64,000 nucleotides of DNA, from assembly GCA_965220485.1 (NCBI GenBank), contig OZ244832.1, forward strand, positions 3,224,001 to 3,288,000, in the 5' to 3' direction. The stretch comes from Aldehydirespirator sp965220485 (GTDB taxonomy: Bacteria > Actinomycetota > Acidimicrobiia > Acidimicrobiales > Aldehydirespiratoraceae). Numbering within the stretch: the first letter of the stretch is position 1; each line of letters opens with the position of its first letter. Below, piece by piece: positions 17,035 through 25,853 of this stretch. A program made the position numbers and the translations under genes. The notes below the pieces were generated by a model, which did no database searches, was not told the DNA's origin, and saw only the letters and a list, made by a program, of their open reading frames with translations.

Positions 17035-18366
17035 ATGGGACTTCCTGGCGCGGCGCGCTATGTGATCATCGGTGCCGGCATCCACGGCCTTTCGACCGCC
17101 TGGAACCTGGCCCGCGACCTGAGGTCGTCGGGGCGGGGGTCGGGCGACGACGTGGTCGTGATCGACAAGACCGGGGTGGGCGCGGGCGCGTCGGGCATCG
17201 CCTGCGGCGTCGTTCGCAACAACTACTTCCAGCCCGCCATGCGCGAGCTGATGGCCCACTGCGTGGACGTCTGGGAGAGCGACCCCGAGGCCTTCTCCTA
17301 CCACCCGGTGGGCTACCTGCAGATCAGCCACGAGGCCATGCGGTCCGATGTGGCCTCCATCCACGCCCAGCAGCAGGCCATCGGCTACTCCTCGACCTTC
17401 GTCGAGGGAGCTGAGGCCTCGGCCCGCCACATGCGGGGCATCTTCGACGACTGGCAGGCCCAGGGCATCACCAGCGTCCTGCACGAGCACCGCGGCGGCT
17501 ACGCCAACAACATGGCGTCGCTCAAGGGGCTGCTACAGAAGGCCGAGGCCGAGGGCGTGGCTGTGGTGGGCGGCGTGACGGTCGCCGGGTTCGACCGGGA
17601 CTCGGCCGGAGCGGTGACCGCAGTGCTCACCGACCAGGGGCCGGTCGCCTGCGAGCACGCAGTGGTGGCGGTGGGGCCGTGGGTCCAGCAGATCTGGGCC
17701 ATGCTCGATCTCCCCTTCTCTGTGGACATCCTCGGCGGCGACGGCCAGCTCCACCGCCGGCCCACGTGGACCTACATGTGCCTGCAGGAGGGCACCCTCG
17801 AAGTCGATCCCGGCTATCTCACCGACAACGACGGCAACATGCCGCCGGTGGTGCACGTCGATACTGATGCCGCGCTGTACGACGAGGACGGACTCGTCAC
17901 CGAGGGATCCTGGGGCATCTACTACAAGCCCGACTTCAACTTCGGCGGCGTGCAGGGCGGATACATGCCCTACATCGTGGACAAGCCCGCCGACAAGGTG
18001 GCCATCGACCCCTACGGGCCGGACTCGCCCGACTTCATCGTGGGGGCCGACTTCTACCGAACCTGGACGGCGGCGCTGGCCCACTGCCAGAAGCGCTTCG
18101 AGGGCAGATCCCACCTCATGAGCACCGAGCCGTCGGGCGGCATCGGCAGCTTCTCGCCCGACAACTTCCCGGTGTTCGACACGTTCTGCGACAACGCCTA
18201 CTTCATCGCCGACTCCAACCACGGCTACAAGATGATCGGCGTCGGCTCGCTGGTGGCCAAAGAGTTGCTAGGCGAGTCTCAGGCGTTGCTGGAGCCGTTC
18301 CGCTGGTCGCGCTACGCCGAGGGCAAGCTCCACCCCGTAAGCAACTCGCCCTACCCCTGGAGTTAG
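17035..18366 (+). CDS. FAD-dependent oxidoreductase, sarcosine oxidase beta / MgdA-like
   Basis: A 443-residue DAO-superfamily flavoprotein. The dinucleotide-binding motif VIIGAGIHGLSTAWNLARD is at residues 9-27. ASGIACGVVRNNYFQPAMRE follows, then VVAVGPWVQQIWAMLDL near 206. The C-terminal FAD-contact segment is ADSNHGYKMIGVGSLVAKELLG near residue 392-413. SoxB-type proteins oxidise N-methyl groups of sarcosine or N-methylglutamate, passing C1 to tetrahydrofolate together with SoxA/D/G-type partners. Those partners are not encoded nearby. Its position behind mgsABC makes N-methylglutamate the leading substrate candidate; sarcosine or dimethylglycine are alternatives. A good ribosome-binding site (AAGGAGGG) precedes ATG 17035. 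Confidence 0.78.
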   Translation: MGLPGAARYVIIGAGIHGLSTAWNLARDLRSSGRGSGDDVVVIDKTGVGAGASGIACGVVRNNYFQPAMRELMAHCVDVWESDPEAFSYHPVGYLQISHEAMRSDVASIHAQQQAIGYSSTFVEGAEASARHMRGIFDDWQAQGITSVLHEHRGGYANNMASLKGLLQKAEAEGVAVVGGVTVAGFDRDSAGAVTAVLTDQGPVACEHAVVAVGPWVQQIWAMLDLPFSVDILGGDGQLHRRPTWTYMCLQEGTLEVDPGYLTDNDGNMPPVVHVDTDAALYDEDGLVTEGSWGIYYKPDFNFGGVQGGYMPYIVDKPADKVAIDPYGPDSPDFIVGADFYRTWTAALAHCQKRFEGRSHLMSTEPSGGIGSFSPDNFPVFDTFCDNAYFIADSNHGYKMIGVGSLVAKELLGESQALLEPFRWSRYAEGKLHPVSNSPYPWS

Positions 18367-18455
18367 TCTCGTCTTGGCTGTGCGCCGCAAGGCCCGGCAG
18401 TAGTTACGCTCAACTCGGTTGTATCGGGAGCAATAAAGAAGGCGCGTACCTGGTA

Positions 18456-19709
18456 GTGCAGGACGAAGCGGTATCCAGACCAGATTCAGTCGCCCCCGAG
18501 CCCGTCTCCCCCGAGCCCGTCGCCCCCGACCGGCTGGTCATCCCATCCGACTACCGGGAATCCTTCAAGCGGGCGTACGCCGCGGACCCCGAGCGGGCTA
18601 CGAACTATGTGGTCCACACCATGGTCGCGGACCCGGTGTGCGATGAGCTGATGGCACAGCTCGAAGCGGTCCCGCTGAAAGACGCGGACCGGTTCATACG
18701 GGCGGCCATCGAGGATCCTGACGATCCCGCGCTGCGGGATGCTCCGGCCGCGGTGCATGCGTTCGTCGAGGAATTGAAGACCGTCCCGGACTGGGTTGAC
18801 TACCGCGCCTTCACCGGTGGTATCCGCGCCTTCCACCGGGACTCGTCGGCGTGTCTGGCCGCCATGCTCGGCGGGGTGCTCGTGGAGGGGTTCTCGACCA
18901 CCATCGCCAAGTCCTTCTTCATCACCGGGAAGCTGCGCGACCAGGGGGTCAGGCGCCTGCGGCAGAACAACCGCCACATGATCGAGATACTCCTCCCGGG
19001 AGGCTTGGAGACACGGGGTGACGGCTGGAGGCTCTCCGTGCGGATCCGGCTGGTGCACGCCAAGGTCAGGCAGCTGTTCAACGCATCCGCTGAGTGGGAT
19101 ACCAACGCGGGGGGAGTGCCGCTCAGCGCGGCCCAGGTCGGCTTTGCCCTTACCGCCTTCTCGGCGAGGATGCTGCAGCACATGAAGAGCCTGGGCGCCA
19201 CCTACACCGACGAGGAGCGCGTCGGGTTCATGGCGGTCTGGCGGTACTCGGGCCACCTCATGGGTATCCCCGAAGGGATCCTCTACCGCGATTACGCCGA
19301 TGCCTTGGAACTCTTCAGGATTGGCGGCCTGTGCGAGCCTGATCCGAGCATGGAGTCGGTCGTCCTGGCCAACTCGCTGGTCAACTCCGCACCCGTGGTC
19401 GCGGGGATCACCGATCCGGAAGCTCGCCGCAAGCTCGCCAAGTACGTCTTCCTGGTGTCGCGGGCCATGATCGGCGACCAGATGGCCGACAGCCTGCAGT
19501 ACCCGCCCAATCGCACCTTCGGCGTACTGCCGTGGTTCCGCTTCCAGCGGAACTACCACCAGATCGTGAAGAAGTGGCTTCCCAAGCTGAGCAGGGAGTC
19601 GAGCTTCACCGCGTTCAACACGCTGCTCGAAGTGTCGGTCCTCCAGGAGCTCGACATCGACTACAAGCTGCCCGACCACGTGTATTCCGAGGAGTCCCGC
19701 TCGTGGTGA
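18456..19709 (+). CDS. MpaB-family oxygenase (latex-clearing-protein-like fold)
   Basis: 417 residues. The conserved MpaB core is visible: RAFHRDSSACLAAMLGG (about 123-139), IAKSFFITGKLRDQGVRRL (about 150-168), RIRLVHAKVRQLF (about 195-207) and FMAVWRYSGHLMGIPEGIL (about 258-276), including His residues that could ligate haem. MpaB and rubber-oxygenase relatives are haem proteins of oxidative secondary metabolism or polyisoprenoid cleavage, but most bacterial members have no known substrate. The GTG start at 18456 has an AGAAGG-like site upstream. The 3' end converges with the flavoprotein gene at 19720, leaving only 10 bp. Confidence 0.75.
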   Translation: MQDEAVSRPDSVAPEPVSPEPVAPDRLVIPSDYRESFKRAYAADPERATNYVVHTMVADPVCDELMAQLEAVPLKDADRFIRAAIEDPDDPALRDAPAAVHAFVEELKTVPDWVDYRAFTGGIRAFHRDSSACLAAMLGGVLVEGFSTTIAKSFFITGKLRDQGVRRLRQNNRHMIEILLPGGLETRGDGWRLSVRIRLVHAKVRQLFNASAEWDTNAGGVPLSAAQVGFALTAFSARMLQHMKSLGATYTDEERVGFMAVWRYSGHLMGIPEGILYRDYADALELFRIGGLCEPDPSMESVVLANSLVNSAPVVAGITDPEARRKLAKYVFLVSRAMIGDQMADSLQYPPNRTFGVLPWFRFQRNYHQIVKKWLPKLSRESSFTAFNTLLEVSVLQELDIDYKLPDHVYSEESRSW

Positions 19710-19719
19710 GCCGGTAGAT

Positions 19720-21174
19720 CTATTCGGAACGAGACGCCAGCAGATCAGCGACCTCTTCGGCCGCACCCACGCCGCTGGCTAGGGCGCCGTTGACCGATGG
19801 CACCCGTGTGTAGTCGCCCGCAAGGATGAGATTGCCCACGTTGCGGCCCAGTTGGCGGCGGATGTCTGCTACTGCTGCGAAGATCCCGGGCAGTCCCATG
19901 CACACGGCCTCGTTCCAGCGGTAGACGCGGGCAAACAGCCACTCGCCGTCAGCGGGGAGCGCCGAACCGGGCGGGGGGTTCCTACGAGCGTCGCGGAGCA
20001 TCTGGTGTTTGATCTCATCATCATCAAGCGGAATCAGCTCCTTGGCCCGGTCGCGTCCAACGAGCAGGTCGAGAGTGCTCTTGCCCGCCGGCGCGCAGGA
20101 GGGCAGGTTGATGGATCGGTCAAGGAGCAGCGGCGTGTCGTCCTCTGGGTACAGCGCGCCGTGCCAGCCGGCAGGCAGCGGAGGGTGGTCGAGGCCGATC
20201 ACCATCCGGCACCCCGACGAATAGTTGATGTCGGCCAGCGTTCGGCGGATTCCGTCGGGGAGGTCGGGGACGATGTCGGGCACCTTCGTGGCGGGGACGG
20301 CACAGACGACGGCGTCCGCGTCGATGATGCCATCGTCGACGCTCACACCGGTGACGCGCCCATTGCGGATGATCACGCTCCGGACGGGCGTCGATACCCG
20401 AATGGCGTCGGAGCACGCCTGGGCGAGCGCTTGGGACAGGGCACCGGCACCCTCCTCCGGAACGTACAACTGGTCGGCCTTCAGCAGCATTTCCATCAAG
20501 TACGTCCGCATGTAGGCCTGGCTGGAGAATTCGACGTGTCCCATCGTCATCTCCAGGAATCCCCTGATCGTCATCTGCAGCGACTCGGACATGCCGAGCC
20601 TCTGAAGGTAGTCGCCGAAGCTCTCCCCGGTGTCCAGCTCGGCAATGCGACTGTCGCTGGCGAAGCCGAGGTATTCCGCTTGGCGGAAGGCTTGCCTGAA
20701 CAGCTTCAGGGCGGGCCGTGCCGCTCGGGGCGACAGGAACCCCAGCGCCTTGGCCGCTGGCAGATTCCTGGCAAGGTTTCCCACGGACAGGCCCGGCGTG
20801 GTCGTGACCCAACGGCCGTTACGGAACCAGCCGAGCTTCATCTTCGAACGGACCAGGGACAGCCCCAATTCCTCGCAGATCCGGAAGGCAACGTCGTAGG
20901 AGGAGCAGAAGAAGTCCGCACCGGTGTCCACGTTGAAGCCGTCCACCCTGTCGCTGCCGAGGCGTCCGCCGATCCGGTCCGAGGCTTCGAGCAGGACGGT
21001 GGCGAAGCCGCGCTTCTTGAGGGTGTAGGCGGCACTCAGCCCGGCGGCGCCTCCGCCGACAATGACGATCTGCTTCTCGTTCCGGATGTGTCGCACTTTA
21101 GTCTGAACTCTCTTGGCTGACGGTCTCGATCTGGCGGGCGGCCGGGTGGCCTCCTGCCCTGCCGTCGTGCCCAC
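19720..21174 (-). CDS. FAD-dependent amine oxidase / protoporphyrinogen oxidase-like protein
   Basis: 484 residues. After a basic N-terminal extension of about 35 residues, the FAD-binding motif IVIVGGGAAGLSAAYTLKKR (about 36-55) and the flavin-containing amine oxidase signature EASDRIGGRLGSDRVDGFNVDTGADFF follow. The C-terminus has the matching NLILAGDYTRVPSVNGALASGVGAAEEV. The family oxidises amines, protoporphyrinogen or phytoene-type substrates. Nothing nearby fixes the substrate; the divergent MMPL gene starts 71 bp away and may share a promoter region. A later in-frame ATG (KQIVIVGGG lies just after it) is not available, so the 5' ATG is kept, but the true start could be a later codon near residue 30. 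Confidence 0.8.
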   Translation of the reverse strand: MGTTAGQEATRPPARSRPSAKRVQTKVRHIRNEKQIVIVGGGAAGLSAAYTLKKRGFATVLLEASDRIGGRLGSDRVDGFNVDTGADFFCSSYDVAFRICEELGLSLVRSKMKLGWFRNGRWVTTTPGLSVGNLARNLPAAKALGFLSPRAARPALKLFRQAFRQAEYLGFASDSRIAELDTGESFGDYLQRLGMSESLQMTIRGFLEMTMGHVEFSSQAYMRTYLMEMLLKADQLYVPEEGAGALSQALAQACSDAIRVSTPVRSVIIRNGRVTGVSVDDGIIDADAVVCAVPATKVPDIVPDLPDGIRRTLADINYSSGCRMVIGLDHPPLPAGWHGALYPEDDTPLLLDRSINLPSCAPAGKSTLDLLVGRDRAKELIPLDDDEIKHQMLRDARRNPPPGSALPADGEWLFARVYRWNEAVCMGLPGIFAAVADIRRQLGRNVGNLILAGDYTRVPSVNGALASGVGAAEEVADLLASRSE

Positions 21175-21245
21175 TCTCTGAGGTGGACCAATGCCGGGGC
21201 GCGCCGTTGGTTAGCCTCTTTCGGCGGTTGGGTTAGGGTTCTGGC

Positions 21246-23570
21246 ATGTATTCCTCACTCGCACGGTGGTGCTTCCGGCATCCGTGGCACTGCCTTGTCG
21301 TCTGGCTCGTCCTTCTAGTCTTGGCCTTGGGTGTTTCTAGGAGTCTCGGGGCGGCCTACAGCGGGGACTTTGCGATTGCTGGCACCGAGAGCCACCAAGG
21401 TGCTGGAGTGCTGGAGGAAGCCTTCGGGGGAGCCGGGGCAGGACCGAACGGCACCATCGTGTTTCGGGCCGAGCAAGGCGTCGACGATACGGAGGTGCGG
21501 TCCGCGATGAGCGAGCTCTTCGCCAGGGTCGACGCCCTGGATGGCACCACCCTCCTCGTTCCCTACGGTCCCGCCAGAGAGCTTCGCGTTGCCCAGCAGG
21601 GCGACTGGGCGGGACGGATCGCTTATGCCGACGTCAGTCTCCCGCCCGGAACGACCGCTATCGAGGCTCAGGCCATGGGCACCACCATCGAGGAACTGAT
21701 CGAGGAACTCGAGCTGCGGTCGATTGAGGGTCTCGATGTCGAGGTCGGAGGGGTCTGGTTCGCCGAGTTGAGACCGCCCGAGTCCGAGGCCATCGGGCTG
21801 GCCTTCGCGGTCTTCGTGCTGATTGCAGTACTGGGTTCGGTGGTGGCCATGGGAGCCACGGTGGCTGCCGCTCTAGTGACCGTCGGGATCGGGGCGGCCG
21901 CGATCATCGCTCTGAGCAACTTCATGACCGTGCCGGACTTCGCTCCGGCCATCGGCTTGATGATCGGCCTGGGCGTGGGCATCGACTACGCCCTGTTCAT
22001 CATCACCCGCTACCGGGACGCGCTGAGCGAGGGCCACGGGCGAGAGCAGGCTCTGGTTGTGGCGCTCGATTCTGCGGGCCGTTCCGTCATCTTCGCAGGA
22101 GCGACCGTCGTCGTGTCTCTGCTGGGAATGCTCTTCATCGGAATCCCGTTCGTGACCGGCTTCGGGGTTGCCGCAGCGGCCACTGTGGGTGTGGTCATGG
22201 TCGGTTCGGTCACGCTGCTGCCCTCACTCGTCGCCCTGCTCGGTGACCGGATTACCACTACCCGAGTCCGGGGCATGGTCGTCGCAGTGCTGGTCAGCGT
22301 GGCCCTCTTCGGCTTCGGGGCTGGGATCGAACCGTTGGTCGGCGCCCTGCCAGTTGCGGTGATCGTGCTGCTGGCAGGACTGTTGGGAGGCGACCGGAAC
22401 CCACTGCGGCGAAGGTTGCAGCCGCGGCGGGCGCGGCCGTTGAGAGAGACCGGGTGGTATGGGCTCAGCCGCGTCGTGCAGGCCCGGCCCTGGACCTTCG
22501 CCATAGGCGGCACCATCCTGTTGCTGCTGTTGGCTGCTCCAGTGCTTGTACTGCGCTTCGGCTTCCAGGACGAGAGCAACTACTCGGCCGAGTCCACCAC
22601 CCGCAGAGCCCATGAACTCCTCGTTGACGGCTTCGGACAGGGCGCCAGCGGCCCGCTCCTGGTTGTGGCCGAGGTATCAGATCCCTCCCAGCTGGCGGCG
22701 CTGGACGGCCTGTCACAAGAGATTGCCCGAACCGCTGGCGTCGCCTTTGTCAGCCCGCCCATCATGAACGATCCTCTGGTGCCGACCGCAGCTCTGATAG
22801 AGGTTCGGCCTACCACCAAGCCGCAGGCCGCTGAGACCGACGCTCTCGTCAAGACCCTCCGTGGCGAGGTCATTCCCGCGGCCACCGCAGGAACCGGGCT
22901 CGATGCACTCGTAACGGGCTTCGTCGCGGTCAAGATCGATGTCAGCGACTACTTGAAGGCGCGCACCGCTGTGTTCTTCATCGCGGTGCTGGGCGCATCC
23001 TTCCTGTTGCTCATGGCCGTGTTCCGCTCGCTGGTGGTGCCGCTCAAGGCGGTCATCATGAACATGCTCTCCATCGGCGCGGCCTACGGGGTGCTGGTGG
23101 CCGTGTTCCAGTGGGGCTGGCTCAGCGGCATCGTGGGTATCCAGCCCGGCCCGATCGAGCCGTTCATGCCGATGATGCTGTTCGCGGTCCTGTTCGGCTT
23201 GTCGATGGACTACGAAGTGTTCCTTCTGTCGAGGATGAAAGAGGAGTTCGAGCGCACGGGCGACCCGGTGAACTCCGTCGCTGATGGTCTCGCCGCGACC
23301 GCCCGGGTAATCACCGCGGCCGCCTTGATCATGGTCTTCGTGTTCGGGAGCTTCGTGTTCGAGGACCAGCGGGCCATCAAGATGTTCGGTCTCGGCTTGG
23401 CGGCCGCAGTGGCGGTCGACGCCAGCCTTGTGCGGATGCTCATCGTCCCGTCAACCATGGAACTGCTCGGGGCCCGGAACTGGTGGCTGCCGGGCTGGCT
23501 CGACCGGATCCTGCCCAATCTCGATGTCGAGGGGAGTGTCGAGCGCTCAAATCCACCGGGGAGCGACTGA
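21246..23570 (+). CDS. MMPL/RND-family transporter
   Basis: 774 residues with the MMPL two-half architecture. The first helix (about residues 11-31) is followed by an extracytoplasmic loop of about 140 residues, then five helices with GLGVGIDYALFIITRYRDAL near 240-259. The second half repeats the plan with FGLSMDYEVFLLSRMKEEFERTGD near 651-674. The GxxxDY-type motifs in both halves carry the proton-relay aspartates. Actinobacterial MMPL proteins export lipids, glycolipids or hydrophobic toxins. The gene is divergent from the amine-oxidase-like gene and convergent with the histidine kinase, from which it is 3 bp apart. Confidence 0.88.
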   Translation: MYSSLARWCFRHPWHCLVVWLVLLVLALGVSRSLGAAYSGDFAIAGTESHQGAGVLEEAFGGAGAGPNGTIVFRAEQGVDDTEVRSAMSELFARVDALDGTTLLVPYGPARELRVAQQGDWAGRIAYADVSLPPGTTAIEAQAMGTTIEELIEELELRSIEGLDVEVGGVWFAELRPPESEAIGLAFAVFVLIAVLGSVVAMGATVAAALVTVGIGAAAIIALSNFMTVPDFAPAIGLMIGLGVGIDYALFIITRYRDALSEGHGREQALVVALDSAGRSVIFAGATVVVSLLGMLFIGIPFVTGFGVAAAATVGVVMVGSVTLLPSLVALLGDRITTTRVRGMVVAVLVSVALFGFGAGIEPLVGALPVAVIVLLAGLLGGDRNPLRRRLQPRRARPLRETGWYGLSRVVQARPWTFAIGGTILLLLLAAPVLVLRFGFQDESNYSAESTTRRAHELLVDGFGQGASGPLLVVAEVSDPSQLAALDGLSQEIARTAGVAFVSPPIMNDPLVPTAALIEVRPTTKPQAAETDALVKTLRGEVIPAATAGTGLDALVTGFVAVKIDVSDYLKARTAVFFIAVLGASFLLLMAVFRSLVVPLKAVIMNMLSIGAAYGVLVAVFQWGWLSGIVGIQPGPIEPFMPMMLFAVLFGLSMDYEVFLLSRMKEEFERTGDPVNSVADGLAATARVITAAALIMVFVFGSFVFEDQRAIKMFGLGLAAAVAVDASLVRMLIVPSTMELLGARNWWLPGWLDRILPNLDVEGSVERSNPPGSD

Positions 23571-23573
23571 GAC

Positions 23574-25853
23574 TCAGACCCAGGAGTCTCCGGCGGCCGT
23601 CGTGCTGGCCTCTGCGGGCGCCTCCAACGGGAGGGTGACGATCATCTCGGTGAACTCTCCCGGCTCGGACTCGACCTGGATGCTGCCGCCGTGGCGGCGG
23701 ACGATGTCGCTCGAGATCGAGAGCCCCAGCCCGGTGCCCTGATCGGTGGGCTTGGTGGTGAAGAAGGGATTGAAGATCTTCTCGATGACGTCGGGTGGCA
23801 TTCCGGTGCCGTTGTCGCGGATGCGAACCTCCACGTGGTCGTTGGACCGCGCGGTCTTGAGCCAGATGGTCGGCTGGAATGTCGCGTTGCCGGCCGCGAC
23901 CTCAGAGACGTGGCGCTCCTTGGTTGCATGGCCGGCGTTGGTCACCATGTTCAGGAAGACCCGTCCCAGGTCCTGCGCGATGACGTTCAGCGAACCCACA
24001 TCGGGATCGAAGTCCTGCTGGATGTCCAGCTGGAAGTCGGGATCCAGGGCCCGGGCGCTGTGGAAGGACAGCTGGGCGTGCTGCTCGATGAGGCCGTTGA
24101 TGTCGGTGAGCTGCAACTCCCCGGAGTCGCGGCCCATCATCAGCATGTCGCGCACGATGCGGTCGGCCCGCTCGCCGTGGGAGCGGATGCGTTCCACGTT
24201 GCCGGTCAGATCGCCCGCGATCTCGTTGATGTAGTCCTTGTTGTCGTCGCTGAGGTCGCCGCCGACGTCGTCCAGCAACTCCTTGAGCTCGTCGATGAGT
24301 TCCTCGGAGGCCTCGGCGAAGTTCTTCACGAAGTTCAGCGGGTTCTTGATCTCGTGGGCGACTCCGGCGGTGAGCTCGCCCAAGGCGGCCAGCTTCTCAC
24401 GGGTCACGATTTGATCCTGCGCCTTCTGCAGCTCGGCCAGGACCCCTTCGAGCTGCTCGTTCTTGCCTTGCAGCTCGTCGGCGAGCTGCTCCACCAGGTT
24501 GAGCCGCTGCACCTCCAGGGCGTGGCGCCGGAACACCTCCAGGGTGGCCGCCATGTCCGCGACCTCGTCCCGACCGCTGATCGGGGCGGTGGCCTCGAGG
24601 TCGCCGCCGGCCATGCGCCGCATCCAGTCCGACAGCAGGGCGATGCGCCTCACCAGGACCTTCCCGACGAAGAACCAGATGATGAACAGCGCGCCGACGA
24701 TGCTGGCCCCGCTGATCACCAGCAGCAGGGTGCGGGCGGTGCTGATGGCCTGCTCCGACGCGGCGGTGGCTTCCCTGGCCCGTTCCTGGGATGCGCCCAC
24801 CAGGCTGTCGACTTCGTTGACGAGCGTGAGCGAGAGTTCGCTGTTCTGGTCGAGGAGTTCCTGATGGTGGTCGACAATCGTGAACTCGCTGGCGGCAAGG
24901 TCAAACGAGTTTTTCTGGCCGAGTCCGAGTTCCCGCAGACGTGCGAAGATCGGGGCTGCGTCGGCATGGAACTGCGTTCCCTCCAACGTCGACAAATTCC
25001 GGTCGATCCGGCCGGCTACCGCTTCGAAGCGTTCCCGCAGCGGCTCCAGCAGGCTCTCATCGGGCAGCGTGAACGCGCTGGCCAGGAGGTCGGAGGTGAT
25101 GTTGGCATCGGCCTCGAGCTCGGCTAGGCGCCGGTACCGGATGACCTCGTCCTCGGAGAAGTGCTCGGACCGGGGAGCGGGTGCCGAGGTGAGGTCCGAG
25201 TGGCCGGTCAGGGTGTAGAAGAGCTGGTCGTCGAGAGCAGGGACCAACACCTCGCTCACCCGGGCCCTCAGATCCACCAGATCTGCTTGCTGCACCACCC
25301 GCTGCTCGCTGATGAGGAACCGCTCTGAAACCTCGCCTCGGATCTCCTCGATGTTGGCGATCAGCATGTCGGCGCTCTGCCGGATGCTTCCGATGCTCGT
25401 GTTGTCGCTGTTGCTCTGCTCCAGGACCGCCATCTGTTCCTCGAACGTCAGCACGGTCTGGTTTATCTGCTGGCTCTCACCGAAGAGCTCCAGCGGCGTG
25501 GCCGCGGCGGCCAGGCTTGGAGCGGCGTTGGCGAGTATCCCGCCGTATTGCGCGACCCCGAACGCGGCGGCCAACTCGGGAACGCTGCCCTCGTTGACTC
25601 GTCTCTGGGCGTCACCGACGCGGTTGAAGGAGAACCATCCGACCAAGCTCGCGGCCAGCGTCAAGACGACTGCTCCTCCGATACCCATGTAGAGCTTGGT
25701 GGAGATCCGGGACCAGAACCCGAGCGACGGTCTCATTGGGTCATCTGCGGCTGGTTCGTCGAGCGAAGAGTTCACTGCGTCATCTGCGGCTGGTTCGTCG
25801 AGCGACGGTCTCACTGCGTCATCTGCGGCTGGTTCGTCGAGCGAAGAGCTCAT
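23574..25853 (-). CDS. Membrane sensor histidine kinase with helical periplasmic domain and HAMP
   Basis: 759 residues. An acidic cytoplasmic N-tail of three 13-residue repeats is followed by TM1 (about 56-76), a large mostly helical extracytoplasmic domain to about 375, and TM2 (about 376-398). A HAMP domain and a coiled coil (LADELQGKNEQLEGVLAELQKAQ) come next. The H-box GVAHEIKNPLNFVKNF has its histidine near residue 500; the ATP-binding lobe shows RDNGTGMPPDVIEKIFNPFFTTK and GTGLGLSISSDIVRRHGG. The start overlaps the stop of the binding-protein gene by 4 bp. The arrangement of periplasmic binding protein plus helical-domain kinase resembles TorT/TorS. Its likely cytoplasmic partner is the response regulator-PP2C in the same operon. 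Confidence 0.88.
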   Translation of the reverse strand: MSSSLDEPAADDAVRPSLDEPAADDAVNSSLDEPAADDPMRPSLGFWSRISTKLYMGIGGAVVLTLAASLVGWFSFNRVGDAQRRVNEGSVPELAAAFGVAQYGGILANAAPSLAAAATPLELFGESQQINQTVLTFEEQMAVLEQSNSDNTSIGSIRQSADMLIANIEEIRGEVSERFLISEQRVVQQADLVDLRARVSEVLVPALDDQLFYTLTGHSDLTSAPAPRSEHFSEDEVIRYRRLAELEADANITSDLLASAFTLPDESLLEPLRERFEAVAGRIDRNLSTLEGTQFHADAAPIFARLRELGLGQKNSFDLAASEFTIVDHHQELLDQNSELSLTLVNEVDSLVGASQERAREATAASEQAISTARTLLLVISGASIVGALFIIWFFVGKVLVRRIALLSDWMRRMAGGDLEATAPISGRDEVADMAATLEVFRRHALEVQRLNLVEQLADELQGKNEQLEGVLAELQKAQDQIVTREKLAALGELTAGVAHEIKNPLNFVKNFAEASEELIDELKELLDDVGGDLSDDNKDYINEIAGDLTGNVERIRSHGERADRIVRDMLMMGRDSGELQLTDINGLIEQHAQLSFHSARALDPDFQLDIQQDFDPDVGSLNVIAQDLGRVFLNMVTNAGHATKERHVSEVAAGNATFQPTIWLKTARSNDHVEVRIRDNGTGMPPDVIEKIFNPFFTTKPTDQGTGLGLSISSDIVRRHGGSIQVESEPGEFTEMIVTLPLEAPAEASTTAAGDSWV
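25728..25844 (-). repeat. Three 39-bp in-frame repeats at the start of the histidine kinase
   Basis: Codons 4-42 encode three copies of SLDEPAADDxxxx (13 residues each). The region is acidic, probably disordered and cytoplasmic. Unit length is a multiple of three, so copy number can vary without breaking the gene. Confidence 0.85.

Noticed and set aside
18456..19709. Calling the MpaB-like gene a rubber oxygenase (lcp).
   Set aside because: Only the broad MpaB fold is supported; nothing links it to polyisoprene cleavage.
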